Assembly: GCF_003634775.1 (NCBI RefSeq)
Contig: NZ_RBXB01000003.1
Span: forward strand, 558,001-622,000
DNA from: Chryseobacterium defluvii
GTDB lineage: Bacteria; Bacteroidota; Bacteroidia; Flavobacteriales; Weeksellaceae
Length of the DNA stretch: 64,000 nucleotides
Direction of reading: 5' to 3'
In this document: positions 38,854-48,033 of the stretch, one piece after another
How the letters are laid out: each line of letters begins with the position of its first letter
How positions within the stretch are numbered: position 1 is the stretch's first letter
Position numbers and translations under genes: made by a program
Notes under the pieces: generated by a model
What the model saw: the letters and a program-made list of their open reading frames with translations, nothing else
The model's database searches: none
Told to the model about the DNA's origin: nothing

Positions 38854-39153
38854 TTATTTGTTTTTATCCATTAATTCTTTAATCTTTTTTTCTTCCCATT
38901 TGTTTCCAAGGAGAAAACCCGGTAAAAAGACACTCATTCCATACCCGATCAGGCCGATTCCCCAGAAAAAAGGGAGAACAAAATATTCCATCCTCCAGAT
39001 GGTTTCGCCGGGCTTTAGTTCTTTATAATTCAAGAATAAGATAAATAGGTTTACGGCAACATAAATGAACGTAAAAACATAAAAGTTCTTTAATCTCTTT
39101 ACCCTTCTCGCTGCTTCTTTATAGCGGATATCATTCTCATTAATATTTTCCAT
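38854..39153 (-). CDS. 2TM domain protein, second copy
   Basis: A 99-residue 2TM protein: YKEAARRVKRLKNFYVF opens it. Two membrane helices follow (~27-45, TFIYVAVNLFILFLNY; ~62-85, FFWGIGLIGYGMSVFLPGFL). A KWEEKKIKELMDK motif ends it. It overlaps the 3' end of the kinase gene by 14 bases, so translation is coupled. It is more diverged from the kinase domain than the copy at 37805. Confidence 0.82.
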   Translation of the reverse strand: MENINENDIRYKEAARRVKRLKNFYVFTFIYVAVNLFILFLNYKELKPGETIWRMEYFVLPFFWGIGLIGYGMSVFLPGFLLGNKWEEKKIKELMDKNK

Positions 39154-40465
39154 TGTTGTTTTGTTTTTCTAAGATTTCTCTGATCTTTTTGTCTTCCCAA
39201 TTTTTCCCTATGGCGAAGACGCTCATTCCATGGGCTACCAGTCCTATTCCCCATCCCAACATTGGAAAATAAAACCAAAGGTTTTTTGGGGAAGTCGTCA
39301 GGTTAATGATTGTCAAAAACGGAATGATAATACAATAGGAAATGAGGTTGCTGTAGAAGCTTTTAATTTCTTTGACCCGTTTTTGAGCTTTCTCATAAGC
39401 CGCATCATTATTATTTTCTTGAATATTGATAACGTTAGGCTTTTCCATAAGTATCGGAAGCTTTACTTTAAAATAATCTTCAGATTTTTCAATAAAAACA
39501 TTCCGTTTAGTGAGCAGTGAATAACGCTGAACAATATTGGCCAAACCTATTCCTGCACTTTCCTTCATTTGTTCCCGTATCTGAAGGTTGTTCTCTATAC
39601 ACAGCGTATCATTTTCAGAAAAGACTTTAATGACCAGTGGTTTTGAAGAGGTTGCAAAATTGTGCTTGATACAGTTTTCCAATAACAATTGTAGGGACAG
39701 AGGCACAACATATCTTCTATAATCTTCCTTCCGGACATCAAAAACAAAATCCACACTGTTTTCAAATCTTGTTTTCAGCAATTCACAATAGGTTTTGGCA
39801 AATTCCATTTCGTCTTCAACAGTCACAAGCTCTTTATCTTTTTGTTCCAATACATAACGATAAATCTTTGACATTGAAGCCGTAAACGTTTGAGCCTGTT
39901 TAGGATTTTCATCGATCAGTGAACTCAAAACATTCAGTGAGTTGAAAAGAAAATGAGGATCCAGCTGGTTTTTCAGGGTTTCAAACTGAGCATTGGCGGA
40001 TTTGGCAATCAGTTTCTGTTCAACAACCTCTTTTCTGGTGTTTTTCTTCAATTCCTCCATAAAGCCCTTCGCATGAAGAAAAGCGGAAATCAACAGGGCG
40101 ATATTGACCATAAACCAATTGGTAAAATTGTATTTCCCTGAGAAAAACTGTTCTGTAGTGGCTATTTTCTGAAATACTACAAAATTCATATAGTTACAAA
40201 AAAACACCAGGATGAAATTGGCAATCAAAATAGAAACAATACTTAAAATCGTTCTTTTTGTGGTGGCTTCAGACCAGGGAAACCTTTTATTAAGAAACTC
40301 ATTAATTAACCCGTTTCCTACGCCTATAAGGAATGAGTACATGGCAGAAATAAGCAGGGTAAGCATAAAGTTCCGCACATTTCTCTCATCTGTAAAAAAA
40401 AGAAAGAAAAAAATGGCGGTTCCCAATGATATCCACAGTAATATGATAAAGCTTTTGCGTTTCAT
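39140..40465 (-). CDS. LytS-type sensor histidine kinase fused to a 2TM domain
   Basis: A 441-residue membrane sensor. Four N-terminal membrane segments (~5-120: FIILLWISLGTAIFFFLFF, FMLTLLISAMYSFLIGVGNG, FILVFFCNYMNFVV, WFMVNIALLISAFLHAKG). A cytosolic His_kinase domain (~150-330) has the phospho-acceptor in QLDPHFLFNSLNVLSSL and an HATPase_c region with SLQLLLENCIKHNFA and GIGLANIVQRYSLL. It then continues in frame, with no stop, into a full 2TM domain (~355-440: AQKRVKEIKSFYSNLISYC, LWFYFPMLGWGIGLVAHGMS, WEDKKIREI). A promoter lies at 40483-40511. The start at 40465 sits just inside this promoter. Confidence 0.9.
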   Translation of the reverse strand: MKRKSFIILLWISLGTAIFFFLFFTDERNVRNFMLTLLISAMYSFLIGVGNGLINEFLNKRFPWSEATTKRTILSIVSILIANFILVFFCNYMNFVVFQKIATTEQFFSGKYNFTNWFMVNIALLISAFLHAKGFMEELKKNTRKEVVEQKLIAKSANAQFETLKNQLDPHFLFNSLNVLSSLIDENPKQAQTFTASMSKIYRYVLEQKDKELVTVEDEMEFAKTYCELLKTRFENSVDFVFDVRKEDYRRYVVPLSLQLLLENCIKHNFATSSKPLVIKVFSENDTLCIENNLQIREQMKESAGIGLANIVQRYSLLTKRNVFIEKSEDYFKVKLPILMEKPNVINIQENNNDAAYEKAQKRVKEIKSFYSNLISYCIIIPFLTIINLTTSPKNLWFYFPMLGWGIGLVAHGMSVFAIGKNWEDKKIREILEKQNNNGKY

Positions 40466-40482
40466 GAGTAATTTTCCAGGTT

Positions 40483-40511
40483 CAAAGTTAGCGGATATTA
40501 AAGGTATCAAA
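40483..40511 (-). promoter_or_regulatory. Promoter (TTTG, 17 bases, TAacTTTG) for the kinase operon
   Basis: On the minus strand, TTTG (40508-40511) and TAACTTTG (40483-40490) are spaced 17 bases apart, 18 bases before the kinase ATG at 40465. Confidence 0.65.
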
Positions 40512-40555
40512 AATTATTTTTTACTGAATGGTCTGTTTTGGAGACTGAACGGCAT

Positions 40556-40584
40556 AAAAAAACCTCCCGTGAATTCGGAAGGTC
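40556..40584 (-). terminator. Minus-strand terminator after the 40603 gene
   Basis: On the minus strand GACCTTCCG and CGGGAGGT pair around AATTCA, followed by a run of seven Ts. It ends the TonB-receptor operon. Confidence 0.75.
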
Positions 40585-40602
40585 TTGTTTATATAATGAT
40601 CT

Positions 40603-41247
40603 TTATTTTACCGGCTGACTGATGAAGTATTCAGCTTCAGCTTTCCCCCAGTTCGGATCTAATGCTGTTTTCGGTTTATAGGAATTGAATTTTTCCAAGG
40701 CGAGCTTAAACATTTCCAATCCTTTTGTTTTACTGCCGCCGTATTGTTCCGGGGTGAAGTACATATCTTCAGCTTTAATCAATGCTATTCTCGGGTTATC
40801 CGGCTCCAGTTTTTCGGCAGCCGTCATTTCCGTTGCTGCTTTTGCTCCATCCGTCATATATCTTTGTGCAGGATTTACCATCATTTTTAAGGAAAAAGCC
40901 ATTTTTTTCAATAAGCGGATTTCAGCATTATCTGCAATGCTTTCCGTTAAAGCAAGATATTTCAATGCCTGATCTGCAGAAGCATCAAGATCCTGGGTCT
41001 TATTTTCTCTCATTTGCACCCTCCCTTTCTGAATGAACGAAAAAGCAGCATAATAAAACGGTTGCCATTTGTCTTTTTCCTTTTCAGCAATCCTTTGGAA
41101 ATCATTGGCTAAAGTCTGAAAATCTTCAGGAGACTTACAGGCTTCCAATTTGGCAATTTTTTCCGTCATTACTTTTTCATACGCGGTTTGGGCAAAAACA
41201 GTTAAGCTACTTAAAATCAGTGCGAAACTTAATAGATATTTCTTCAT
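40603..41247 (-). CDS. Secreted tetratricopeptide-like protein
   Basis: A 214-residue protein with signal peptide KKYLLSFALILSSLTVFAQ. The mature part is helical and looks like degenerate TPR repeats (KWQPFYYAAFSFIQKGRVQM, SADQALKYLALTESIADNAE, TEMTAAEKLEPDNPRIALIK). It probably acts in the periplasm. It is transcribed in the same direction as the TonB-dependent receptor upstream (gap of 70 bases), so a joint transcript is likely. A terminator follows. The role is unknown. Confidence 0.72.
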   Translation of the reverse strand: MKKYLLSFALILSSLTVFAQTAYEKVMTEKIAKLEACKSPEDFQTLANDFQRIAEKEKDKWQPFYYAAFSFIQKGRVQMRENKTQDLDASADQALKYLALTESIADNAEIRLLKKMAFSLKMMVNPAQRYMTDGAKAATEMTAAEKLEPDNPRIALIKAEDMYFTPEQYGGSKTKGLEMFKLALEKFNSYKPKTALDPNWGKAEAEYFISQPVK

Positions 41248-41317
41248 TATTTTAAATTTTTACGTTTATAGTTAAGTTAATATTGAAAAGTGAAATTATT
41301 AAAAATTATTGATTGTA

Positions 41318-43564
41318 TTATAAATTATTATTGATGGCATCCTGTGTCTTATCTACTCCAAAACTGATAAATGCTCCTACAAAAACAAATGTGTTTACCG
41401 GAGGAACAACGGCAGAGCTTCTTGATCCGTCCCTTGAAAAATTATATCCGTACACATTTTTTGTTCCTAAGACATTGGAAATACTCAATACGAAAACTGT
41501 AAATGCTTTAGCATCCTTCTTCCCAAGGTTCGGCAGGTAATTAAAGCTTAAGTTTAAAGCATTATAATCTTTTAATCGCCCTTCATGTCTAATGTAATTA
41601 ACTGTTTGTCCGGTGTCATTTTTGGAAGCGATGTCATAATACGGACGTCCTTTCGCATACGTATAAGAAAGATTGATTCCTGCTTTCCATTCCGGGATGA
41701 ATCTTTTGGCAACCGCCGAAATGGTATGCTCCGAAGCAAAGCTTGGCTTTACACTTACCGGATAGTTCATGAAATCTCTTTTGGAGTCCAGAAAAGAATA
41801 GCTGATCCAATAATCTATGTTTTCAAACGTTTTTTTGTCTCTCCAGAAAATCTCTACACCTTTTGCAAAACCGTACCCATTGTTATTATCTGCTGTCTGA
41901 ACATATTGATTCTGGTTATCAACATATTCAAGATTTTTGAATTTTATTAACTGATCATATTTTTTATAAAAAGCTTCCAGTCTTAAACTTCTTCCGTCTG
42001 AAGCTCTCTGCAGCTGGAAAATATAGTGCTGCGATTTCTGAAAATCAAGGTTTGCAGGACCGTTGATATATTTGCTCTCCGGATTCTGATAAAAAAGACC
42101 ATACGCAAAAGAAGTGGTCCAATCCTGAGCTAAACGATACGCTAATGCGAAACGGGGTGCGATATTGCTTTTTCCTAGATAAGATGAATGCTCCGCTCTC
42201 ACTCCTATTTTTGCCGACAATTGATTGCTGAACCCTAAATCTGTTTCCACAAAAACAGAAGAGATCAGATCTTTATAATGTTTGTTTACTTCTTCGAAAT
42301 TAAGCTTCTCATCGGTTCCATTCAGTTCAAATCCACCTCTTAATGCACTGATCCTGTTGATTTTTCTTTCCAATACGGTTTTGAAATTGAGATAATTTCC
42401 ATCTGTTAATATCCGGGTCTTATCAGATTCCATATCAGCCTTTTCTGTTGAAAAATTAAGATCAGATCTGTTGAATGAATAGGATGCTCCTGCATGTAAA
42501 AGATATTTGCCGAATTTTTGCCTGAAAGATAAGTTATGGTAGGTATTTTTTCCTTTTAATCTTACTAAAGAAAAATCATAATCCTGTGGTTCCAAACTTT
42601 CAGATTTTACTCCCATTGTATTACTGTCATACATCCCGTAATATTTGAAAAATCCACCTGATTTTGTTCTGATTCTGAAATTGAAATCTCCGTTAAGCCC
42701 TTGAGGAGCATCTATAAAATCTGTATTGAAATTGAAAACTTCCTGCATCAAATCCAGCATTGAATATCCTAAAGTAGCCCCATAAGAATGGTTTTTATCC
42801 TGACTTAATCTTTGAAACCCTGCACTTAAAAAAATAGGGGAAATTCCGAAATCATAAGAGCTCTGGTCGGGAAGATCTACACTTTCAAGCATAAGAGCCC
42901 CTGAAAGAGCCTGCCCGTACAGCGCCGAATATCCGCCACTGGAAAAAACATTTCCTTTAAAAAGAGAGGTATTAAACCGGTCTCTTCCTGCAATCCCGGG
43001 AACGGAATTGGAGAAGTAATTATTAATTAAACTTCCGTCCATAAAGATTTTAGATTCTGTCCCGGTACCTCCTCTGATGAAAAGCCCCTCCGTTTCACCC
43101 ACTTTTTGTACTCCCGGAAGGAAGTTCAGGGCAGATGAGATCTGTCCATCCGCTCCTGCGGTTGTATAAATGTCTATCGGGGTCAATAGTGCAGTTGCTC
43201 TTTTTTTGTCACTCGCTTCAATGGACCCTGCTGAAACTACAACGGCATTGATTTCGTTGATCTGCTCTTTTAGCTCTATATTTACAGAAATATCCTGATT
43301 GCCTATTGAAATTGGTTTTTCAACATCATTATAATTAGGATGGGTAAAGGTTAAGAAATGGTCCTCTTTTTCAGAAGTTTCAAAAGAGAAGTTTCCATTG
43401 GCATCTGTTGTAGCTCCGTCATAGGTATCTTTCAACGTTACATTTACTTCAGCGACTCCTTTATTTTTAAAAGTAACCTTTCCGGAAACCTTTACCTGGG
43501 AAAAACTCCAGGCAAATGAGAGAAAAGAGATGAGAAGGAATAATCTTTGTCCTTGTACTTTCAT
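41318..43564 (-). CDS. TonB-dependent receptor with CarboxypepD_reg-like domain
   Basis: A 748-residue outer-membrane receptor. Signal peptide QRLFLLISFLSFAWSFSQ, then a carboxypeptidase-regulatory-like domain (~22-100: VSGKVTFKNKGVAEVNVTLK, TDANGNFSFETS). A plug domain follows (~115-225: AVVVSAGSIEASDKKRATAL, LNFLPGVQKVGETEGLFIRG, IFMDGSLINNYF). The remainder is a 22-strand-type barrel of alternating aromatic strands. It probably imports a nutrient using the ExbB-ExbD-TonB system, possibly that at 10.9-13 kb. The ligand is unknown; no SusD partner is adjacent. A promoter sits at 43581-43608. Confidence 0.92.
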   Translation of the reverse strand: MKVQGQRLFLLISFLSFAWSFSQVKVSGKVTFKNKGVAEVNVTLKDTYDGATTDANGNFSFETSEKEDHFLTFTHPNYNDVEKPISIGNQDISVNIELKEQINEINAVVVSAGSIEASDKKRATALLTPIDIYTTAGADGQISSALNFLPGVQKVGETEGLFIRGGTGTESKIFMDGSLINNYFSNSVPGIAGRDRFNTSLFKGNVFSSGGYSALYGQALSGALMLESVDLPDQSSYDFGISPIFLSAGFQRLSQDKNHSYGATLGYSMLDLMQEVFNFNTDFIDAPQGLNGDFNFRIRTKSGGFFKYYGMYDSNTMGVKSESLEPQDYDFSLVRLKGKNTYHNLSFRQKFGKYLLHAGASYSFNRSDLNFSTEKADMESDKTRILTDGNYLNFKTVLERKINRISALRGGFELNGTDEKLNFEEVNKHYKDLISSVFVETDLGFSNQLSAKIGVRAEHSSYLGKSNIAPRFALAYRLAQDWTTSFAYGLFYQNPESKYINGPANLDFQKSQHYIFQLQRASDGRSLRLEAFYKKYDQLIKFKNLEYVDNQNQYVQTADNNNGYGFAKGVEIFWRDKKTFENIDYWISYSFLDSKRDFMNYPVSVKPSFASEHTISAVAKRFIPEWKAGINLSYTYAKGRPYYDIASKNDTGQTVNYIRHEGRLKDYNALNLSFNYLPNLGKKDAKAFTVFVLSISNVLGTKNVYGYNFSRDGSRSSAVVPPVNTFVFVGAFISFGVDKTQDAINNNL

Positions 43565-43580
43565 GGTTATTAATTTGCTC

Positions 43581-43608
43581 CAAAATTAAGATGAATATGT
43601 GCTTTCAA
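43581..43608 (-). promoter_or_regulatory. Promoter (TTG, 17 bases, TAatTTTG) for the TonB-dependent receptor
   Basis: On the minus strand, TTG (43606-43608) and TAATTTTG (43581-43588) are spaced 17 bases apart, 17 bases before the ATG at 43564. Confidence 0.6.
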
Positions 43609-43752
43609 TCAATTTTTTTTATCTGAATTGTATAATTTGTCCCCCGAACCGTAAATTATATTAACATAAAAAGAACTGGAATCATAAACTGTTTCGAAAA
43701 TCTTTTCATAAATTTATATGAGTTTTGAAAAAATCACTTAAAATCATTTAAA

Positions 43753-44256
43753 ATGAAGGTAAAAGCATTAGCATTATTAGTGGGATCTACGTTTTTGGCG
43801 GCTTCATGCTGTACTACAAAAACATACTCCGTAAACGCTAAGAGTGGAACACAAACAGGAGGAACAGCCAAGTTCACTCAGAAAGGAAACGAGGTAGTAA
43901 TGAACCTGAATGTTACCAACCTTACGCCGGGTATACATGCGGTACACATTCACGAGAAGGGGGATTGTTCCGCAGCAGACGGAACCTCCACGGGAGGACA
44001 CTGGAACCCGGCAAAAGACGACCATGGAAAGTGGGGTGCTGAGCATTTCCATATGGGAGATATCGGAAATTTAGTTGCAGACCAAAGCGGAAATGCGACC
44101 TTAACTTTCAAGACTGATAAATGGTGTTTAGGATGTACTGATGAGTCCAAAAATATCATCGGAAAAGGCCTTATCGTGCATGCAGCAGCAGACGATTTTC
44201 ATACCCAGCCAACCGGAAATGCAGGAGGAAGAGTCGGGTGTGTAGAAATTAAATAA
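43753..44256 (+). CDS. sodC: Cu-Zn superoxide dismutase lipoprotein
   Basis: A 167-residue superoxide dismutase with lipobox LAASCCTT (~residues 15-22), so it is probably anchored to a membrane facing the periplasm. The copper and zinc ligands are all visible: HIHEKGDCS (two His), STGGHWNPAKDDHGKWGAEH (bridging and zinc His), HMGDIGNLV (zinc His and Asp) and IVHAAADDFHTQP (copper His). GGRVGCVEI closes the domain and gives the Cys that pairs with the GDC Cys. It has an extra CLGC pair near residue 125. It detoxifies superoxide outside the cytosol. Confidence 0.94.
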   Translation: MKVKALALLVGSTFLAASCCTTKTYSVNAKSGTQTGGTAKFTQKGNEVVMNLNVTNLTPGIHAVHIHEKGDCSAADGTSTGGHWNPAKDDHGKWGAEHFHMGDIGNLVADQSGNATLTFKTDKWCLGCTDESKNIIGKGLIVHAAADDFHTQPTGNAGGRVGCVEIK

Positions 44257-44273
44257 CCCTGCAATTTAAAAAT

Positions 44274-44306
44274 AAAAAAACCGCTGTTTCCAGCGGTTTT
44301 TTTATT
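44274..44306. terminator. Bidirectional terminator between sodC and prc
   Basis: AAACCGCTG and CAGCGGTTT pair around TTTC, with A/T tracts on both sides; it serves both convergent genes. Confidence 0.85.
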
Positions 44307-46436
44307 TTATGATTTTGCTTTCATATCTGAAAGAATATTCATGGCTTCCTGAAGGTAGGAATCTTTTTTAAGGTTTTTAACCCAGATTTCCGATTTCTTT
44401 TTGAATACTTCATCTTTTTTCTCTCTTTCTATTTCACCCGGATACATGGTGAATTTAAGGCCGTTCTCGAATTTAGTCAGCGCTTTGAATTTTTCAATCT
44501 GAGCTTTTCTCTGCTTCATCACTTCATTGAATTTACTTTGATTCAATGTAATGCTCTCTTCTTTATCAAGGTTTTCTCTCCACTGAGCAGACTCTAATAA
44601 CAACTGGTAGTTTGAGTTCTTTGCCATTCTGTCTGAGCTTGCTTTTTCCAGGGCTTTAATATCAAAATAGCTAAGCTTCTGGAAGTTGGTACTTGGAATT
44701 TTATCCCATGCTAAAGCAAAGTCATCATATCTTTCTCCGATTTCAGCGTATGTAAAGAAGTCTTTCATCTGAATATCGGAAACAATTCCCTTTCTTTGGG
44801 TAGATTCACCGGTAATTCTGTAGAACTTCTGGATCGTCAGCTTTAAAGAACCAAAATCATCTTCTGTATTTAAGAACCTGTTAAGATCCACAAAAGTCTG
44901 TACGGTTCCTTTTCCAAATGATTGCGGAGAACCGATTACCATTGCTCTTCCATAATCCTGCATTGCTCCGGCAAGGATTTCAGATGCGGATGCAGAAAGC
45001 TCATTCTGCATAATTACCAATGGCCCTGTCCATATGGGTGCTTCATTTTTATTCTTTAAGGTCTGAATTTTTCCGTTTCCGTCTTTTACCTGTACATAAG
45101 GTCCTGCGTTCATGAAAAGACCCATAATATCCCCTACTTCCGTTAAAGAACCTCCGCCGTTGTTTCTAAGGTCTAAAACGATTCCCTCTACATTCTGAGA
45201 TTTAAGCTTGATGATTTCATTCTTGATGTCATCTGAAGCATTTCTCCCTTTAGAATCTTCAAAGTCTGCATTGAAGCTCGGCAGATTAATGAAACCATAT
45301 CTTTTCCCGTTTGGACTGGTTACGATGATACTTCTTGCAAAAGTATCTTCAATGGCAACTTCTTCACGGATCATCGTTACATCTTTAATCGTTCCGTCTT
45401 TTTTCTGAACCGTTAAAGTCACCGGTGTCCCTTTTTCTCCTCTGATCAGTCTTACCGCTTCATCAGAAAGCATTCCTACTACATTTACTGCATCTTCTTT
45501 CGGTTTGGACTTTACTTTTAAGATTTTATCACCTTCTGAAAGCTGCTTGGATTTCCATGCAGGAGCACCAATGGTTAAAGCTCCCAGATAAAGATTTCCT
45601 TTTTTCTCCTGGATAATTGCACCGATTCCGATCACTTTTCCTGTGAAATTAGTATCAAAATCTTCTTTGTCTTTCGGAGAATAATAGTTGGTATGCGGAT
45701 CGAAAACTTCAGTATACGCATTCATATACACGGTGAACCAATCCATTTTCTTTCTCTTTTTAAATCTTGTAAATGTTTCTTTTACAAGGTCTTTCACCTC
45801 ATCAGTGGCTTTTACTCTTTTTTGTTCCGGCGTTAAAATTTCAAGCTTGATGGTGTCTTTAAGTTTATATTTCTGAACAGAGTCTTTCTTTTCTTTTTGA
45901 ATTTCCTCTTTACTGTTCATTGATTCAATTTCCTGAAGGATATTGTACTTGATGAACTTTCTCCATTCGTTATACTGTTCCTGTTTGGTAGTGGGTGCTT
46001 TCTTAAGTTTTGGTTCAAGAATCAATGTTTCATCTTCTTCCAAATTGATTGGCTTACTGAATATTTCCTGAGTAATTTTATCTATTTCATCAACTCTTTG
46101 ATACAATCTGTCGATCGTAAGCTTATAGAAAGTCAAATCCCCTACATTCAGATAATCGTCAAGCTTGGATTCATGCTTGCTGAACTCATCCATGTCGGAT
46201 TGGAGGAAATATCTTTTTGCCGGATCTACCAATTCGAAATAATGCTTATAAACATCTTTGGAATAAGCATCATTGATTGGTTTTGGGCTATAATGCAAGT
46301 AAGAAAGTGTATTTTTTACACTCACCATTATCGTCTGCATTTTCTCATCGTCATTTTTCGGCGAGTTGAAACAAAACATAAGACTTGTTAATGGAATAAG
46401 TAGTAAAAATTTATTTAGTTTAAAGTTTTTCCACAT
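44307..46436 (-). CDS. prc: Carboxy-terminal processing (tail-specific) protease, S41 family
   Basis: A 709-residue periplasmic lipoprotein-type protease (lipobox LTSLMFCFNS, ~15-24). An N-terminal helical region (~40-230) is followed by a PDZ domain (~245-340: FDTNFTGKVIGIGAIIQEKK, LSEGDKILKV, LIRGEKGTPVTLTV). The S41 catalytic core (~350-580) has GIVLDLRNNGGGSLTEVGDI, the nucleophile Ser in NELSASASEILAGAMQDYGR, and the base Lys in SPQSFGKGTVQTFVD. The C-terminal DUF3340-like region is charged. Length fits the Prc group (about 680-710). It cleaves C-termini of periplasmic proteins. Confidence 0.93.
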   Translation of the reverse strand: MWKNFKLNKFLLLIPLTSLMFCFNSPKNDDEKMQTIMVSVKNTLSYLHYSPKPINDAYSKDVYKHYFELVDPAKRYFLQSDMDEFSKHESKLDDYLNVGDLTFYKLTIDRLYQRVDEIDKITQEIFSKPINLEEDETLILEPKLKKAPTTKQEQYNEWRKFIKYNILQEIESMNSKEEIQKEKKDSVQKYKLKDTIKLEILTPEQKRVKATDEVKDLVKETFTRFKKRKKMDWFTVYMNAYTEVFDPHTNYYSPKDKEDFDTNFTGKVIGIGAIIQEKKGNLYLGALTIGAPAWKSKQLSEGDKILKVKSKPKEDAVNVVGMLSDEAVRLIRGEKGTPVTLTVQKKDGTIKDVTMIREEVAIEDTFARSIIVTSPNGKRYGFINLPSFNADFEDSKGRNASDDIKNEIIKLKSQNVEGIVLDLRNNGGGSLTEVGDIMGLFMNAGPYVQVKDGNGKIQTLKNKNEAPIWTGPLVIMQNELSASASEILAGAMQDYGRAMVIGSPQSFGKGTVQTFVDLNRFLNTEDDFGSLKLTIQKFYRITGESTQRKGIVSDIQMKDFFTYAEIGERYDDFALAWDKIPSTNFQKLSYFDIKALEKASSDRMAKNSNYQLLLESAQWRENLDKEESITLNQSKFNEVMKQRKAQIEKFKALTKFENGLKFTMYPGEIEREKKDEVFKKKSEIWVKNLKKDSYLQEAMNILSDMKAKS

Positions 46437-46544
46437 AAACTGTCTGTATTTATTTTAAAATTTAAAAATCTTTTACAATTAGTAGTTATAATTTATTTGC
46501 TGTTACAAACTATCAAATTTAATACCTTATTTACAATTATCGAA

Positions 46545-46552
46545 TACTTTTG
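46545..46552 (+). promoter_or_regulatory. -7 element (TActTTTG) for surE
   Basis: TACTTTTG matches TAnnTTTG, 27 bases before the ATG at 46580. Confidence 0.5.
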
Positions 46553-46579
46553 AGTATTTTTGTTAAAATTATTTTTTTT

Positions 46580-47368
46580 ATGGAAAGACCGCTTATTCTG
46601 GTTACCAATGATGATGGAATTACTGCGCCAGGTGTCAGAAATCTTGTAAGTTTTATGAATGAAATCGGGGAAGTAGTGGTGGTTGCACCCAACTCTCCTC
46701 AAAGTGGAAAAGGTCATGCCATTACCATTAATTCAACCCTAAGTTATGAAGAGGTTCAGTTAGACGGCCCGCAAATAGATTTTTCTTGTAGCGGAACGCC
46801 TGTTGATTGTGTGAAAATGGCTCTTGATAAAATTTTACCAAGAAGACCGGATATTGTTGTTTCGGGAATTAACCACGGAGCCAACTCTTCGATCAATGTT
46901 ATTTATTCCGGGACGATGTCTGCTGCTGTAGAAGCGGGAGTGGAAGGACTTCCTGCGATTGGATTTTCTCTTCTTGATTTCAGCTGGGAGGCTGATTTTA
47001 CCCAGGCAAAAGAATATATTCAGAATATTGTCAGAAGAACCCTGGAAAACCCAATGCCAAAAGGAATTGTTCTCAATGTAAATATTCCTAAACTTTCAGC
47101 TGAGGAAATAAAAGGAGTAAAAGTATGTAAGCAAGCTCATGCAAAATGGGAAGAAAGCTTTGATGAAAGGGTAAATCCGCATGGAAAAAAATATTACTGG
47201 TTAACAGGATATTTCAATAATATGGATGAATCTGAAGACGCTGATGAAACGGCTTTAGCGAACGGATATATTTCAATCGTTCCCGTGAAGTTTGACCTAA
47301 CTGCATACGAGTATATGAAACAATTGGAGGAAGTAATGGCTTTTGACAATGTACGCGAAGCTAGATAA
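46580..47368 (+). CDS. surE: 5'/3'-nucleotidase SurE
   Basis: A 262-residue nucleotidase/polyphosphatase. The motif PLILVTNDDGITAPGVRNLV (~residues 4-23) carries the two metal-binding Asp. NSPQSGKGHAITIN and CSGTPVDCVKMALDKILPRR are further family segments. PDIVVSGINHGANSSINVIY (~93-112) holds the conserved Asn/Ser, and SGTMSAAVEAGVEGLPAIGF completes the site. It dephosphorylates nucleoside monophosphates. The ATG at 46580 (MERPLILVTNDDG) is used; an in-frame start 10 codons upstream overlaps the promoter element. The stop lies 20 bases inside the following GNAT gene. Confidence 0.94.
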   Translation: MERPLILVTNDDGITAPGVRNLVSFMNEIGEVVVVAPNSPQSGKGHAITINSTLSYEEVQLDGPQIDFSCSGTPVDCVKMALDKILPRRPDIVVSGINHGANSSINVIYSGTMSAAVEAGVEGLPAIGFSLLDFSWEADFTQAKEYIQNIVRRTLENPMPKGIVLNVNIPKLSAEEIKGVKVCKQAHAKWEESFDERVNPHGKKYYWLTGYFNNMDESEDADETALANGYISIVPVKFDLTAYEYMKQLEEVMAFDNVREAR

Positions 47369-48014
47369 TCCTATTTATCATTCACTTAATGAATTTCATC
47401 AAAAGTTCTGCTTAAACTTCGGAAATTCTAAATTTTACCATCCTGAAGTGGCTTCTTTCGGAGGTTCTCTTGATTTTGCCACAGAAGAAGACATCACGGA
47501 ATATGCAAAGATCTGTGATGATTTTCTTGTGTTCGGAGCAAAGCCAGACATGGGAAAATTCAAAACAGACTTGTCTCTGCTTGTCTGTGACCAGTATGTA
47601 TTGGAAAACAGAATTAATCTTGATATTACGGAAGACATTGTTCCTTTAACCGATGAAAATCGTGAAGAATTACTGGCTTTTGTAAAAAAATTCTATCCAC
47701 ATTATTTTAAAAACAGAACTCCTGAACTGGGCCGCTACTTTGGAATATGTAAAGATGGCAAACTTGTAGCCGTTACCGGAGAAAGGATGCAGATGAATGA
47801 TATGACAGAGGTAAGTGCCGTCATTACAGATTCTGATTATTTAGGAAAAGGATTTGCCAAACAACTTGTAGCTTTTGTATCCAACAAAATCTTTGACGAT
47901 GGGAAAACACCGTTTCTGCATGTTGCTGAAAGTAATACAGGCGCAAAAAAGCTCTATGAGAAATTAGGCTTTGATCATCGAGGGAAAATAAATTTATGGG
48001 GCGTAAAGAAGTAA
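47349..48014 (+). CDS. GNAT-family acetyltransferase
   Basis: A 221-residue protein. The first ~75 residues are a divergent N-terminal region (MYAKLDNPIYHSLNEFHQKF). The acetyltransferase core is visible at ~120-215: YFGICKDGKLVAVTGERMQM, EVSAVITDSDYLGKGFAKQL (the acetyl-CoA loop, here YLGKGFA, family Q/RxxGxA/G) and SNTGAKKLYEKLGF. Substrate unknown. The ATG at 47349 gives a 20-base overlap with surE in another frame; a TTG two codons upstream is also possible. The overlap indicates coupled translation. Confidence 0.85.
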   Translation: MYAKLDNPIYHSLNEFHQKFCLNFGNSKFYHPEVASFGGSLDFATEEDITEYAKICDDFLVFGAKPDMGKFKTDLSLLVCDQYVLENRINLDITEDIVPLTDENREELLAFVKKFYPHYFKNRTPELGRYFGICKDGKLVAVTGERMQMNDMTEVSAVITDSDYLGKGFAKQLVAFVSNKIFDDGKTPFLHVAESNTGAKKLYEKLGFDHRGKINLWGVKK

Positions 48015-48033
48015 TCCTCGCCCCATTTTTATA

